DNA from: JBAYFX01 sp041666965
GTDB lineage: Bacteria; Patescibacteriota; Microgenomatia; UBA12405
NCBI GenBank assembly: GCA_041666965.1
Contig: JBAYFX010000014.1
Coordinates: 1-19,982 of the forward strand
Length of the DNA: 19,982 bases
Direction: 5' to 3'
Both the position numbers and the translations under genes were made by a program. The number at the start of each line of letters is the position of its first letter. Positions within the stretch are counted from its first letter, which is position 1. The notes below the pieces were generated by a model, which was not told where the DNA came from, did not search any database, and saw only the letters and a program-made list of their open reading frames with translations. Of this stretch, positions 1 through 8,140 are shown piece by piece.

Positions 1-561
1 AGATTTTTTTGTAGTTTTTGGAAGAGTGAAAAAGTCAGTATTAATTCCGGGGCGAATAATAAGGGAAGGCCGATTGTAAGCCTGTTTAATACGAATCGAC
101 ACCGTATCGCTAATTGAAAGATAACTATCCGGACGCCGGGAAAAAATAAAGTCGATGGGGCGGTAGCGCTTTAGTAGAGGGTTGTTTGTATTTCCATATA
201 GGTATCGGTTGGGAGTGAGGCAGTAGCAAATAAATAATGATTGGGATGGGGTAATTAAACAGTGGCCGTTTTGGCTGGTGAGCGAAATTATTATTTGATA
301 CTTATTAAAATTTATTCCTTCAATAAGAGGGGGAATAAAAGCGTGGACAAGAGGAGATTTGGTTATTGGGGTGGGAAGGCGGCTTAAGGGAGTGGAATAG
401 ACTCGGATGTTTTTGGGTAACCAAGGGCAACGCTCGGGGTCATAAAAGGCGGTGAAAAGGTCAGCTTGGGGGAAAACTGCCAGAATGTCGAGTAGCAACC
501 GTTCGGCCCCACCCCATTGATTGAGCCAATCGTAAAATATGGCGATTTTAGGTGCGGCCAT
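1..561 (-). CDS. GT4 glycosyltransferase, N-terminal part (cut by left edge)
   Basis: This frame is open for 187 codons from an ATG at 561 to the window edge and has no stop, so the C-terminal donor-binding half lies outside. The protein begins with a first Rossmann strand (AIFYDWL, residues 7-13) followed by GGAER (17-21), the acceptor-domain start usual for group 1/GT4 transferases. A conserved block CYCLTPNRYLYG (112-123) and an NRPS...PGINTDFF segment (163-178) near the domain boundary resemble WbaZ-like mannosyltransferases. The likely role is cytoplasmic transfer of a sugar from a nucleotide donor to a growing lipid-linked glycan; donor and linkage cannot be read from sequence. The ATG lies one base after the stop of the preceding gene, so it is the last visible member of the long minus-strand operon. 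No Shine-Dalgarno motif precedes it. The family call is secure; the EX7E motif is not visible because of the truncation. Confidence 0.85.
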   Translation of the reverse strand, partial: MAAPKIAIFYDWLNQWGGAERLLLDILAVFPQADLFTAFYDPERCPWLPKNIRVYSTPLSRLPTPITKSPLVHAFIPPLIEGINFNKYQIIISLTSQNGHCLITPSQSLFICYCLTPNRYLYGNTNNPLLKRYRPIDFIFSRRPDSYLSISDTVSIRIKQAYNRPSLIIRPGINTDFFTLPKTTKKS

Positions 562-562
562 T

Positions 563-1684
563 CTAGTTACTAGAAAGTAGTGATCGGTAAACGGTAAGGG
601 TTTGGGAGGCAGTTTTGGTCCAGGAATACATATCTACCTGCTTTTTACCCTTAGAAATTAGGTTAGCTCTGAGAGTTGGGGTGGATAACAGTCGGGTGAT
701 TTGGTTAACCAAGTCCTGAGGGTCGGTAGGGTTAAAATACATTACAGAGTCTCCATAAACTTCGGGCAAACAACTGGCGCGGGCGGCAATTACCGGGCAG
801 TTTAAGGCCATGGCTTCAAGTCCAGTCAAGCTAAATCCTTCCAAGAGGCTGGGGTGGACCAGGCAAAAAGCAGCCGCGTAAATTTTTGTAAACTGGGAAT
901 CGTTTAGGTACCCCAACAAATTTATTTGGTGGTGAACTCCGAGATTTTTGGCTGTGGCTAGCAAGCGGTCGGTAAAAATATTCTTTTGGCCAATAAGGTA
1001 AAGCTTGAAGTTGGGTAATAGCGGCAGTGCTTCCAGAATCACTTTGACATTTTTATGGGGATAGAGATTGCCAATATATAAAAGATAGTAGGGTTTGGTG
1101 GGTGGTTTGGGTGGGTTTGGGTGGCTTGATAAAAACTTCGGGTCAACTGCTTCGTGGGTGGTGGTAACACTATTGGGTGAAACTTGGTAGTGCTTTAAAA
1201 TGAATTGACGCCAAAATTCAGAGGGGACTATTAGGCTGGTGGTTTTGATAACCCACCAAGTTAGCAGGCGGTAGCCTATGTGTTTAAAGTGATAAAGAGC
1301 GGGGGAACGGGTAGTGGTATCAGGGCCGAGGGAAAAGTGTTTAATCAGATCATGAATGGTGACAACGCTCTTACCTAGGTAGAGAAGTGGTTTGTTGAAG
1401 TGAGTAAAGTGAACTAAAGTTGGCCTTAGCGAATACAAAACGAAAGGAAGCAGTAGCTGTTCTGAGAACGTATAATGACGAATTTTTGTAACCACATAGT
1501 TAAAACGATTGCCTAAATCCAGACGAATTTCATCTTCAATTTCCGGGTATACCAATATAGAAACATTATATTTTCGGAAAGCTGGCAGCTGATTTAAGGC
1601 CAAAAGCAGGTTTTTAGTGTAACGGCCAATACCGGTGTGGCGTGAGCCATATAGCCGGGCGTCAATTACTAAATGGGGTGTCAT
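563..1684 (-). CDS. GT4 glycosyltransferase (mannosyltransferase-like)
   Basis: A complete 373-residue GT-B fold enzyme of family GT4. It has the N-terminal TGIGRYT glycine motif (17-23), a TIHDLI strand (109-114) ending the acceptor domain, a proline-rich interdomain linker (about 188-199), a donor-domain start YIGNLYPHKN (203-212), and an intact EX7E motif with E282 and E290 in EGFSLTGLE. Length and motif order match mannosyl/rhamnosyl transferases of O-antigen-like clusters, but the donor sugar is not determinable. It presumably extends a polyprenyl-linked oligosaccharide at the cytoplasmic membrane face. The ATG overlaps the stop of the preceding GT2 gene by 4 bp (ATGA), implying translational coupling. 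The proline-rich linker is encoded by a strongly G-rich tract on the opposite strand. Confidence 0.93.
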   Translation of the reverse strand: MTPHLVIDARLYGSRHTGIGRYTKNLLLALNQLPAFRKYNVSILVYPEIEDEIRLDLGNRFNYVVTKIRHYTFSEQLLLPFVLYSLRPTLVHFTHFNKPLLYLGKSVVTIHDLIKHFSLGPDTTTRSPALYHFKHIGYRLLTWWVIKTTSLIVPSEFWRQFILKHYQVSPNSVTTTHEAVDPKFLSSHPNPPKPPTKPYYLLYIGNLYPHKNVKVILEALPLLPNFKLYLIGQKNIFTDRLLATAKNLGVHHQINLLGYLNDSQFTKIYAAAFCLVHPSLLEGFSLTGLEAMALNCPVIAARASCLPEVYGDSVMYFNPTDPQDLVNQITRLLSTPTLRANLISKGKKQVDMYSWTKTASQTLTVYRSLLSSN

Positions 1685-2631
1685 GACTTGAGTCGGGCAA
1701 TAGTTAGGCGAGTAATTTCTAGGAGGTTTATTCCTTGCCAGATAAGCCAGCGAACTGGTGAGGGGTATGAATAAATTAAATTTCGTTTATAAAAAATGCG
1801 CATGGCTTGGGTAGACGCGCGAGCTGTTGTTAGCCGGCTCTCTAGTGTGGCTAAAGAAGATTTGTTTTTTATGCCTGAAGATACGCCCTGATAATGGAAG
1901 ACTTTAATTTGAGGTAAAAACCAAAGTTTGAACCCCCGTTTTTGGAGCTGGTAACAAAAGTCCAAGTCTTCTCCGTAAAAAAAATAGTCGGGGCACCACC
2001 AACCAATCAGTTCCCCTATTGGTCGGCGGACCATCAAACATGCGCCAACACAGGCGTCAATGATGGTAGGTTTGTCTAAATTGAGATGGCCTAAAAAGTA
2101 GCCATTAAAAAAAGCTGACTTGGGGAAAAGGCGGGGTAAAAAAGGAAGGAAAAAATGGAAAAAAGCGTTTTTGGGTGTGGGAAAACCACGATGAGACTCG
2201 GGTTGAGTGGCATTTAGGCGGACCAGAATAAGGTTGGCAGTAGCGGCATCAACTTCGGAATGAGTATTAAAGTAGTTAATTAAATCGAAGAGAGTGTGGG
2301 GCTCAACTGTAGTGTCAGGGTTTAAAAACAAAGCAAACCGACTTTGAGGGTGAGACTTGGCAACACCTTGGTTGTTGCCCTGAGAGAATCCAAGGTTCTT
2401 AGTGAGTTTAAAAAAAACAAACTTTAGATTGTTATTTATGTATTTTTCCTTTTGGGCTAACAAGAAACTAGAATCAGTTGAAGCGTTATCGACAACAATA
2501 GTTTCTACCAGATAAGAACCAAGTTTGCTGTTGGCCAGACTTGTCAGGCATTTAGTTAAATAAGTATCAGTATTATAGTTAACAATAACTATTGTTAAAT
2601 CGGGAATTTTACTTATTGGTAGTTTGGTCAT
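1681..2631 (-). CDS. GT2 glycosyltransferase (rhamnosyltransferase-like)
   Basis: A 316-residue family GT2 enzyme with a GT-A fold. Visible motifs are the TIVIVNYN first strand (13-20), VDNASTDSS (47-55), GFSQGNNQG (81-89), the metal-binding region NPDT (104-107), GACLMVRR (196-203), and FFYGEDLDFCYQ (217-228) carrying the acidic ED pair expected of the catalytic base. A HYQGVSSG segment (246-253) matches the acceptor-side loop of WbbL-type rhamnosyltransferases. A dTDP-rhamnose donor would fit the rmlA and rmlB genes in this window, but this is inference. The start overlaps the end of the upstream GT4 gene by 23 bp; the first strand begins only 12 residues in, so little can be trimmed from the N-terminus. 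A GAGG lies about 15 bases upstream, too far to be a convincing ribosome site. Confidence 0.92.
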   Translation of the reverse strand: MTKLPISKIPDLTIVIVNYNTDTYLTKCLTSLANSKLGSYLVETIVVDNASTDSSFLLAQKEKYINNNLKFVFFKLTKNLGFSQGNNQGVAKSHPQSRFALFLNPDTTVEPHTLFDLINYFNTHSEVDAATANLILVRLNATQPESHRGFPTPKNAFFHFFLPFLPRLFPKSAFFNGYFLGHLNLDKPTIIDACVGACLMVRRPIGELIGWWCPDYFFYGEDLDFCYQLQKRGFKLWFLPQIKVFHYQGVSSGIKNKSSLATLESRLTTARASTQAMRIFYKRNLIYSYPSPVRWLIWQGINLLEITRLTIARLKS

Positions 2632-3823
2632 AAATCTGATTTAAACCCTCGACACATTTATCGAAAGCGTAGTGGGAATGAATTAGTTTTTTGGCTGCCT
2701 GACTCATTTTTTGGCGGTAGTCAGAATCGTCTATAAGGCGGTAGATGTGGGACAAAATATCTTTGGAAGGGCTAACAATGGCGTGGGTAAAATTTTCAAT
2801 TTGAATACTGCCCATGCCACCTTCGGGGGTAGTAATTACCGGCAGGCCAAAGGTCATCCCTTCTAAAAACTTATTACGGGTGCCTCCGCCGCTGCCCATG
2901 GGAGCCAGCAAAAACCAGCTAAGTTCATAGTAATATTGAGGGTCTTTGGAGCCGCCTTCGGTGTCAGCTTCGGTAACTATAATATCTTTAGACTGATACT
3001 GACCAAAAAAGTCAGGCGCAAAACGGCCAACAATATAAAGCTGGGCAGTTGGGTATTTCGATTTAATTGAAGGCCAATAATGTTTCAAGATCAACTCGGC
3101 AGATTCTCGGTTTTGCATCCACTTCATGTTAGAGACTCCGAAAAGTATGACCGGATGATCGGCCTTCTTAGTTTTGGAGGGAGCGGAAAAAAACTTGGGG
3201 TCAACTCCATCGTTAAATACCTGAATATCTTTTCTGCCGGTTAGCTGAGTTACAAATTTTTGATCATCAGCGCTAAACATGACGACGGTATTGGTTTGGC
3301 GCCAATAGCGGGTTTCCCAGTATTTCAGTTTTAAAACATCAATTGACAATAAGGGCAATAAAAGCTTGCGCCAGCCTTTTAAGCTTTCTAAAAAGTGCTG
3401 ATAAATGGCATATTCAATGGTAACGTCTACCAAAAGAAGTGGTACCGAAGTAGAGGGAATATTGGGCATGGGATAAAGGCAGTCGCAATGTATTAGGTCA
3501 AAATGGTGTTCCGCTAATTGTTGTTTAATGGTGTCTTTTAGTTCCTGGCTCATATACTTAACCAGTAAAAAGGGGTAAGGAGAAAATCCGGTTGCCAGTA
3601 TCTTTTTAATGTCCCAGGTTTTACCCCGCTTAATGACAATTACCTGGCGGCAAAAGGCGCGGATATCTTCCAACCCTTCGTTATCCGGAGAAATACAAAT
3701 AAGGGTGATGTCGTTTTTCGGAGCCAAATATTTTAGGGTATAAAACGAGTGTCGCTGGCCGCCAGATTGGGACAAGCGGGGAATGTAGGGGGTAATCATG
3801 AGAACCTGGCGTTTTTTGATCAT
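2609..3823 (-). CDS. GT4-type glycosyltransferase
   Basis: A 404-residue GT-B enzyme. The N-terminal domain opens with VLMITPYIP (7-15) and GGQRHSFYTL (21-30), the pattern of sugar transferases that bind a long lipid-linked acceptor. The linker has NDGVDPKFF (204-212). The donor domain contains GSGGGTRNKFLEGMTFG (310-326) followed by PVITTPEG, where E321 lies at the usual donor-site glutamate position. The subgroup resembles the GT4 branch whose motif is G(x)GTR-K-LEAMA-G-PVV (TIGR03087-like transferases) rather than the mannosyltransferase type, so the classical first Glu of EX7E is replaced by the GTR loop. Role: addition of a sugar to the cell-surface glycan precursor in the cytoplasm; sugar unknown. 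Its start overlaps the upstream GT-C stop as ATGA. A second in-frame Met at residue 9 is possible, but the first fits the coupling. Confidence 0.88.
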   Translation of the reverse strand: MIKKRQVLMITPYIPRLSQSGGQRHSFYTLKYLAPKNDITLICISPDNEGLEDIRAFCRQVIVIKRGKTWDIKKILATGFSPYPFLLVKYMSQELKDTIKQQLAEHHFDLIHCDCLYPMPNIPSTSVPLLLVDVTIEYAIYQHFLESLKGWRKLLLPLLSIDVLKLKYWETRYWRQTNTVVMFSADDQKFVTQLTGRKDIQVFNDGVDPKFFSAPSKTKKADHPVILFGVSNMKWMQNRESAELILKHYWPSIKSKYPTAQLYIVGRFAPDFFGQYQSKDIIVTEADTEGGSKDPQYYYELSWFLLAPMGSGGGTRNKFLEGMTFGLPVITTPEGGMGSIQIENFTHAIVSPSKDILSHIYRLIDDSDYRQKMSQAAKKLIHSHYAFDKCVEGLNQIYDQTTNK

Positions 3824-5274
3824 GGTTGGTAGGGAATTTTAATAATAATACCATTGGGGCCAGTCCAAAGAACCTTGCCTGTTTTTTGAACCTTATGGGT
3901 GTAATCGTTTATGTCTGTAGATACTAGATATAAGTCCTGTTGGTGAAGCGTGGCCAGGGACTGAAAGTTGTCCATTTCTAAGGGGTAGCCGGAGCGCCCC
4001 AAAAAATACAGGTAAGTGGTATCACCCTGGGCGGGGGCAATGACTAGGGCATTTGGCGGCACATAATCAGCGGCAATTTGAGATAGATGAAGTTGGGTGG
4101 AGTTGTAAATTTGGTAGTTGGGGTAAATAAGGCGGGTGGTCGTATAAAGGGAGTATATCGATAAAATTAACAATAATGGAATGGCCATAAATCTCTTTTT
4201 ATATTTCAAAATAGCTGAAAAGCCTAGGCCTAAAGAAAGGGCAATTTGGGGCAGAGTAAAAATTTGATAATAGTCGTGGCGAAGATTGCCCCCGGCGACA
4301 ATAGCAAAATAAAGAAAGGTGCCTAGGGCTAAGGCCCGGTTTAAGCCAACTAGGGGGTGGGATTTTAGCAGGCCAACAATGTAGGGAATAACTAGTCCCC
4401 CGCCTAAAATCATTAACACAAGGCGTTTGTAAAAAAGCCAGTACCACCAATGTGGGCGAAAGGCTTCAATCTGGTTAATAAGGGTAAGGTTGTAACCCCG
4501 CCACCACTCGGGAAAAACGGGGTGAGGACTGAGGTTAAATAACCAGGCATTGCTAGGTACTCCTTGAGGGTAGAGTGAGGTAAGGTTGCGCCAGAGCAAA
4601 ATGGGAATTAGAGCTAGCCCAAAGGCAATAACGGTTATGAAAAATGAACGGAGGGTAGGTTTGGATTTAAAAAATATATATATAAAAGCGGGAAGCAGGC
4701 AGATGGCAAAAAAGGGTTTAATTAGCATTACTAGTGACAAGAGAAGAGCACTGTAGATTGGGTGTTTTTTGAAAACATAAAGTGAGCCAATGCCCAGGGT
4801 AACTGAAATCATTTCCGGTAAAACGCTTCGGGAGTAGTAAATTGAGAAAGGCAAAAAGGTAAACCAGAAGAGAGCAAAAATGGCGGCTAAATAATCTTTG
4901 GTGGGTAGTATAAGGCGGTAGAGTAAATAAGCCGTGATTAAACTAGCCAAAATAACAACCAGGCGGTGGGAAATAATTAAGGGTAATTGGGTAAGATTGT
5001 TGAGGAGGACTACTAGCAAATTGTAGAGCGGGAGTTCAACCAGACGAATTCCTTTGGGGTTAGGTAAGCCGGATTGGACATGGGACAAATCATGGTAAGT
5101 CGGTAAAAAAAATGTCGAGAGGTTGGCTGCTAGATTTTTTGTAACCGAGTAAGTATCCGCCTGACGGTGGGAGTGCCACCCTAAGACAACCGAGTCAACT
5201 TGAAACAGACGGACAAACAAGCCTAGAACAATTATGGCGACCAAGGCTATTGTTTTAGGTTTTGAAACGGTCAT
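3820..5274 (-). CDS. GT-C membrane glycosyltransferase (ArnT/PMT, GT39-like)
   Basis: A 484-residue polytopic protein with about 10-11 hydrophobic segments and a soluble C-terminal stretch from about residue 390. The first outward loop after TM1 (8-24) holds HSHRQADT (34-41). The acidic residue in this loop is the catalytic position of GT-C enzymes, and the HRQ-D-T spacing is typical of bacterial glycosyltransferase family 39 relatives. Further conserved-looking points are RLVELPLYN (77-85), SRSVLPE (148-154) and RHDYYQ (332-337) near a late loop. Such enzymes use a polyprenyl-phosphate sugar on the outer membrane face and transfer it to lipid-linked glycan or protein; the acceptor is unknown. 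The ATG lies inside the Wzy_C gene's end (20-bp overlap), and the stop overlaps the next gene's ATG. No canonical ribosome site precedes it. Confidence 0.88.
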   Translation of the reverse strand: MTVSKPKTIALVAIIVLGLFVRLFQVDSVVLGWHSHRQADTYSVTKNLAANLSTFFLPTYHDLSHVQSGLPNPKGIRLVELPLYNLLVVLLNNLTQLPLIISHRLVVILASLITAYLLYRLILPTKDYLAAIFALFWFTFLPFSIYYSRSVLPEMISVTLGIGSLYVFKKHPIYSALLLSLVMLIKPFFAICLLPAFIYIFFKSKPTLRSFFITVIAFGLALIPILLWRNLTSLYPQGVPSNAWLFNLSPHPVFPEWWRGYNLTLINQIEAFRPHWWYWLFYKRLVLMILGGGLVIPYIVGLLKSHPLVGLNRALALGTFLYFAIVAGGNLRHDYYQIFTLPQIALSLGLGFSAILKYKKRFMAIPLLLILSIYSLYTTTRLIYPNYQIYNSTQLHLSQIAADYVPPNALVIAPAQGDTTYLYFLGRSGYPLEMDNFQSLATLHQQDLYLVSTDINDYTHKVQKTGKVLWTGPNGIIIKIPYQP

Positions 5275-6637
5275 GATTGGGGGCGGTTAAGTGATAGTAG
5301 AAGACGCCAATTAGAATCCAGAAAAGATAGGCAGTTTTGGAAGCTTCAAAAACGTCAATAAATATGGCATTGGCCCAAAAAATGACTATTGAGGAAAGGA
5401 ATATGGCGGTCAATGGTTGTCGGCGAGCTCGCCAACTTAAGTGAGCCAGATGAACAAAAATTAGCAAAAAGGTAACAGTGCCCAAGGCGCCAGTTTCACC
5501 CAGAAGTCTTAAATAATCATTGTCGGTGGCTAACCCAAGCGAGCCAGCGCCGGTGCCTAAAAGCCGGTTTTTTTCAAAAGCGCGCAGAGCCCGGGGCCAC
5601 TCAACTTTGAAACGAATTTCGCCGCTTCTGGCAACACCAGCATCAACGTCAATGGGAGGATGGGTGGGGGCCAAGTGGCGGAAAATGGTGGGGGTAGGAA
5701 TGAGGGGGGCCTCGGTAGGAACATTAGGTACGGGGGTTGGGGTGGGAAGTAAAAGGACAGTAGGAGTTGGAGTAGGAGCAGTAGTAGTTGAAGGCGAAAA
5801 CGTTCCCCTGAGTGCTGGTATGGTGGCCAATAACCTTTGGTTTAGGTCAGCACTGGTGACAAAGCTGGTAATCATTAGAGCGGATACGGGAACTATCCAA
5901 ATGAATTTACGTATTAGCATTAACATTAAAACCGAGCCACCCCAATAGGCGAAAGTAGAAATGCGGGAGGCGGTTTGAGTGAGAAGATAAAACGATAACA
6001 CCCAGGATAGTTTTAAAACTAGATTTATGGTTAATCTTTTGGTTAAGAAAGATAAACCTAAGGCAAGGGCAGAGAAAATGCTGAGGTAAGCGGCTAAGTC
6101 ATAGTGGCCGGCAAAGGTGGCACTGATTCTGGTCCAAACATCCATTTGAAGCAGTTGGCCTTGGGCAAACTCAAAATTCATAGTTGAAACTACGGGAAAC
6201 TGAAAATATTTTTGACCCATGCCATAAGCAAAAACTCCAAAAAAGGCGAGTATGGCAAAGGGGAGGGGGAATTTAAAGTCTTTGGTGCTTAAAGCCGAGT
6301 AGGTAATAAAAAATAACGACATGTATTCCAACCGGCGCAGGGTATGAAGAAATAATTGAGTGCTGGGTGTTGTTTGATAAACAAGAAACGCATTAAGCAA
6401 AGAGGCAATCAAACTAAGCCAGTAGGCAATAATTAGCCAGGACATTTTCTGGCGCAGTATGGGAAAACCAGTTCTTATTTGATAGCCAATCCAAACAAGA
6501 AGACTTAGGCTAACAATAATGTCATCGAGTCTAAAAGCAACTTGGGAGCCGGTAGCAAAAGCCAGGGGAAACTTGGGATATAAGGGAATAAACACTAGTA
6601 AAACTGCTAAAGTGACTCTAAGTAGATTTAATTTCAT
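5255..6637 (-). CDS. O-antigen ligase/polymerase-like membrane protein (Wzy_C)
   Basis: A 460-residue polytopic protein. Hydrophobic segments cover about 4-26, 35-52, 65-88, 103-117, 124-140, 181-196, 204-220, 228-242, 246-260, 383-400, 407-425 and 434-449. A large outer loop lies between about 261 and 382. The C-terminal half of that loop carries the Wzy_C signature: WPRALRAFEKNRLLGTGAG (347-365) then DNDYLRLLGETGALG (372-386). TFAGHYDLAAYL (174-185) and SRISTFAYW (224-232) match other conserved helices. The family includes WaaL ligases, Wzy polymerases and PglL-type protein O-glycosyltransferases; sequence alone does not decide between them. Unusually, the loop carries a Pro/Thr-rich insert at about 281-327 (repeated PTPT). 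It sits between a GT2 gene (4-bp overlap) and a GT-C gene (20-bp overlap), consistent with a late step in export-side glycan assembly. Confidence 0.87.
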   Translation of the reverse strand: MKLNLLRVTLAVLLVFIPLYPKFPLAFATGSQVAFRLDDIIVSLSLLVWIGYQIRTGFPILRQKMSWLIIAYWLSLIASLLNAFLVYQTTPSTQLFLHTLRRLEYMSLFFITYSALSTKDFKFPLPFAILAFFGVFAYGMGQKYFQFPVVSTMNFEFAQGQLLQMDVWTRISATFAGHYDLAAYLSIFSALALGLSFLTKRLTINLVLKLSWVLSFYLLTQTASRISTFAYWGGSVLMLMLIRKFIWIVPVSALMITSFVTSADLNQRLLATIPALRGTFSPSTTTAPTPTPTVLLLPTPTPVPNVPTEAPLIPTPTIFRHLAPTHPPIDVDAGVARSGEIRFKVEWPRALRAFEKNRLLGTGAGSLGLATDNDYLRLLGETGALGTVTFLLIFVHLAHLSWRARRQPLTAIFLSSIVIFWANAIFIDVFEASKTAYLFWILIGVFYYHLTAPNHDRFKT

Positions 6638-7608
6638 AGTTGGCGCAAGGTTTGGGAGTAAAGAGAAGCTGTATTAAACCGTAACAGGAGACGATATAAC
6701 CAAAGATGAGCCAGACAATTTATTTTAATAAGAACTCTGGCTTTGGGTAATTGTGTGGGGCGGTGTTTAGTAAAGAAGGCTAAAATTCCCTTATATTCCG
6801 ATAATAAAGGGTGGAATTTGGCTTTAGCGGATCCGCCGCCTAAATGGATTATTTGGGGGCCGATTAAATACCAGACTGACAATTCAGGGTGGGCCAGGCG
6901 CAGCCTGTAAAAAAGTTCTAATTCTTCGCCGTACATAAAGTATTTAGGGTCAAAGCCGCCAATGGACTTAAACGCATACCGCCGCCAAAGCATAAAAGCC
7001 CCAGTAATCCAGTCCTGCGGGTGATCTTTTAAATAAAAATTTGAGGGGGCCAAGCCAAAGGTGGGTGAATGGGGATGGATGGGACCAATAATAGTATTAA
7101 CCAGAGGTAAATCATCAAGGTTTAAAGACCAAGTTGCCAAATTTTTTAGGTTAGGGAAAAAGCCACCCGAGGGTTGAATGGATTTATCGTTATTTAAAAG
7201 TTGGGCGGTGGCACAAGCCGCTTCGGGGTGAGATGACAGCCATTCCAGAGTTTGCGAAATAGCCGAGTGAAGAACAATGGTGTCTGGGTTAAGAAACAGC
7301 AAATAGTTGCCTTGAGCCGTTTTGGCGCCTAAATTATTGGCTTGAGAAAAGCCTAAGTTTTTGGCTTGGGGCAAGAAAGTAACGCAAGAATATTGGGGGT
7401 GTTTTTTAAGATAGCTCTTAATTAAAGCGGGACTGGTGTCGGAGGAGGCATTGTCGATAATTATTAGCTCGGAGGGAATAAGATCGGAGTCAGGGTTAAG
7501 TGAGAAATCCAGTTTTTTATCGGCCAAAATTGAGTTTAAACAAGGGTCAATAAAATCTTTAACGTTGTAGCTGATAATAATAATAGATAGAAGTGGTTTA
7601 ACGCGCAT
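6634..7608 (-). CDS. GT2 glycosyltransferase
   Basis: A 324-residue GT-A enzyme, paralogous in layout to the GT2 at 1681-2631. Motifs: SIIIISYN (8-15), IIIDNASSD (49-57), GFSQANNLG (86-94), FLNPDT (105-110), ITGAFMLWRR (201-210), YGEELELFYR (226-235) and HLGGGS (255-260). The acidic pair that is ED in the paralogue is EE here, a frequent variant in this GT2 subgroup, so activity is plausible. The C-terminal 40 residues are hydrophobic and may associate with the membrane. Predicted role: rhamnosyl- or related glycosyl transfer onto the lipid-linked glycan. The start overlaps the end of the upstream unknown gene by 11 bp and the stop overlaps the Wzy_C start by 4 bp (ATGA), so it is within the same operon. 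Sugar specificity is unassigned. Confidence 0.92.
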   Translation of the reverse strand: MRVKPLLSIIIISYNVKDFIDPCLNSILADKKLDFSLNPDSDLIPSELIIIDNASSDTSPALIKSYLKKHPQYSCVTFLPQAKNLGFSQANNLGAKTAQGNYLLFLNPDTIVLHSAISQTLEWLSSHPEAACATAQLLNNDKSIQPSGGFFPNLKNLATWSLNLDDLPLVNTIIGPIHPHSPTFGLAPSNFYLKDHPQDWITGAFMLWRRYAFKSIGGFDPKYFMYGEELELFYRLRLAHPELSVWYLIGPQIIHLGGGSAKAKFHPLLSEYKGILAFFTKHRPTQLPKARVLIKINCLAHLWLYRLLLRFNTASLYSQTLRQL

Positions 7609-8140
7609 AAATCCGGCGATAAATTATAAATAGTAAGATAAATATGATTTCAAGGCCAAAAAAATTGACAAGTCTGCGGGTGGGGGTAGTGGGAAAGGAC
7701 TTGAGGGTGATTTTGGTAGAATAAGTTTTACCTTCGTAGATTAGTTTATTTTTAATCCGGTCCGACGGTTCAGTAAAAACATCATTTTGCCATTCATAAC
7801 CATTAATGTATAAAGTTTCTCGGTAAGGCAGCAAAATTTCATAAAGATAATAGGTTTGAATGGTGTCTTTTATAAGTTGGCGGGCTGTTTCGGGCGGATG
7901 ATTGATGATAATGCGGAAAGGTCCGGAATAGTAGGCTTTATAAAAATTAAGAACTTGGGCCCGGGTTAGATTGCTGTAGTAGGCGGTAACGTTTTGAAGT
8001 TGCACGGTGTCACCAGGTTCTTGGGAGCGAATACTGTCCTGTAGTGGTGGAAGTGTGGGCGTTGGAAGCATTAAATAGGAAACACCCAAGGTATTAATAG
8101 CCACTAAAAGAATGACGGTTAACAGATGAATCCGACTCAT
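7598..8140 (-). CDS. Unknown protein with N- and C-terminal membrane segments
   Basis: I do not recognise a named family. The 180-residue protein has a hydrophobic segment at 5-24, then PTPTLPPL (26-33), a hydrophilic domain of about 120 residues, and a second hydrophobic segment at about 158-174 followed by a basic tail (RRIYAR). This topology would place the middle domain outside the cell with both ends cytoplasmic. The domain begins with SIRSQEPGDTVQLQNV (36-51), has an NLTRAQVLNFYKAYY helix (57-71), NHPPETARQLI (80-90) and a YRETLYINGYEW segment (106-117). It lacks cysteines and any obvious catalytic triad. It sits between the acyltransferase (4-bp ATGA overlap) and a GT2 gene (11-bp overlap), next to the Wzy_C gene, so a role in outer-face glycan handling, for example as an accessory of the ligase, is a reasonable inference. 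It might also be a glycan acceptor. Confidence 0.85.
   Translation of the reverse strand: MSRIHLLTVILLVAINTLGVSYLMLPTPTLPPLQDSIRSQEPGDTVQLQNVTAYYSNLTRAQVLNFYKAYYSGPFRIIINHPPETARQLIKDTIQTYYLYEILLPYRETLYINGYEWQNDVFTEPSDRIKNKLIYEGKTYSTKITLKSFPTTPTRRLVNFFGLEIIFILLFIIYRRIYAR

Noticed and set aside
1..561. Apparently gene-free left end
   Set aside because: Translating the minus strand gives an uninterrupted 187-codon GT4 N-terminus reaching the edge, so it is a partial gene, not intergenic DNA.
1681..5274. Possible use of UGA as glycine (code 25)
   Set aside because: TGA serves as the terminator of several genes in tight ATGA overlaps, and the proteins end at the expected family lengths there.
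5641..5760. Very G-rich plus-strand tract as a quadruplex or repeat element
   Set aside because: Runs of G are long, but no four runs fall within 7-base loops; the tract is explained by Pro and Gly codons plus strand skew.
5520..5948. Plus-strand open frame encoding a Val/Gly repeat protein
   Set aside because: It is exactly antisense to the Pro/Thr-rich loop and neighbouring helices of the Wzy_C gene; the VGVG pattern is the mirror of the PTPT codons, and the minus-strand product has clear family motifs.
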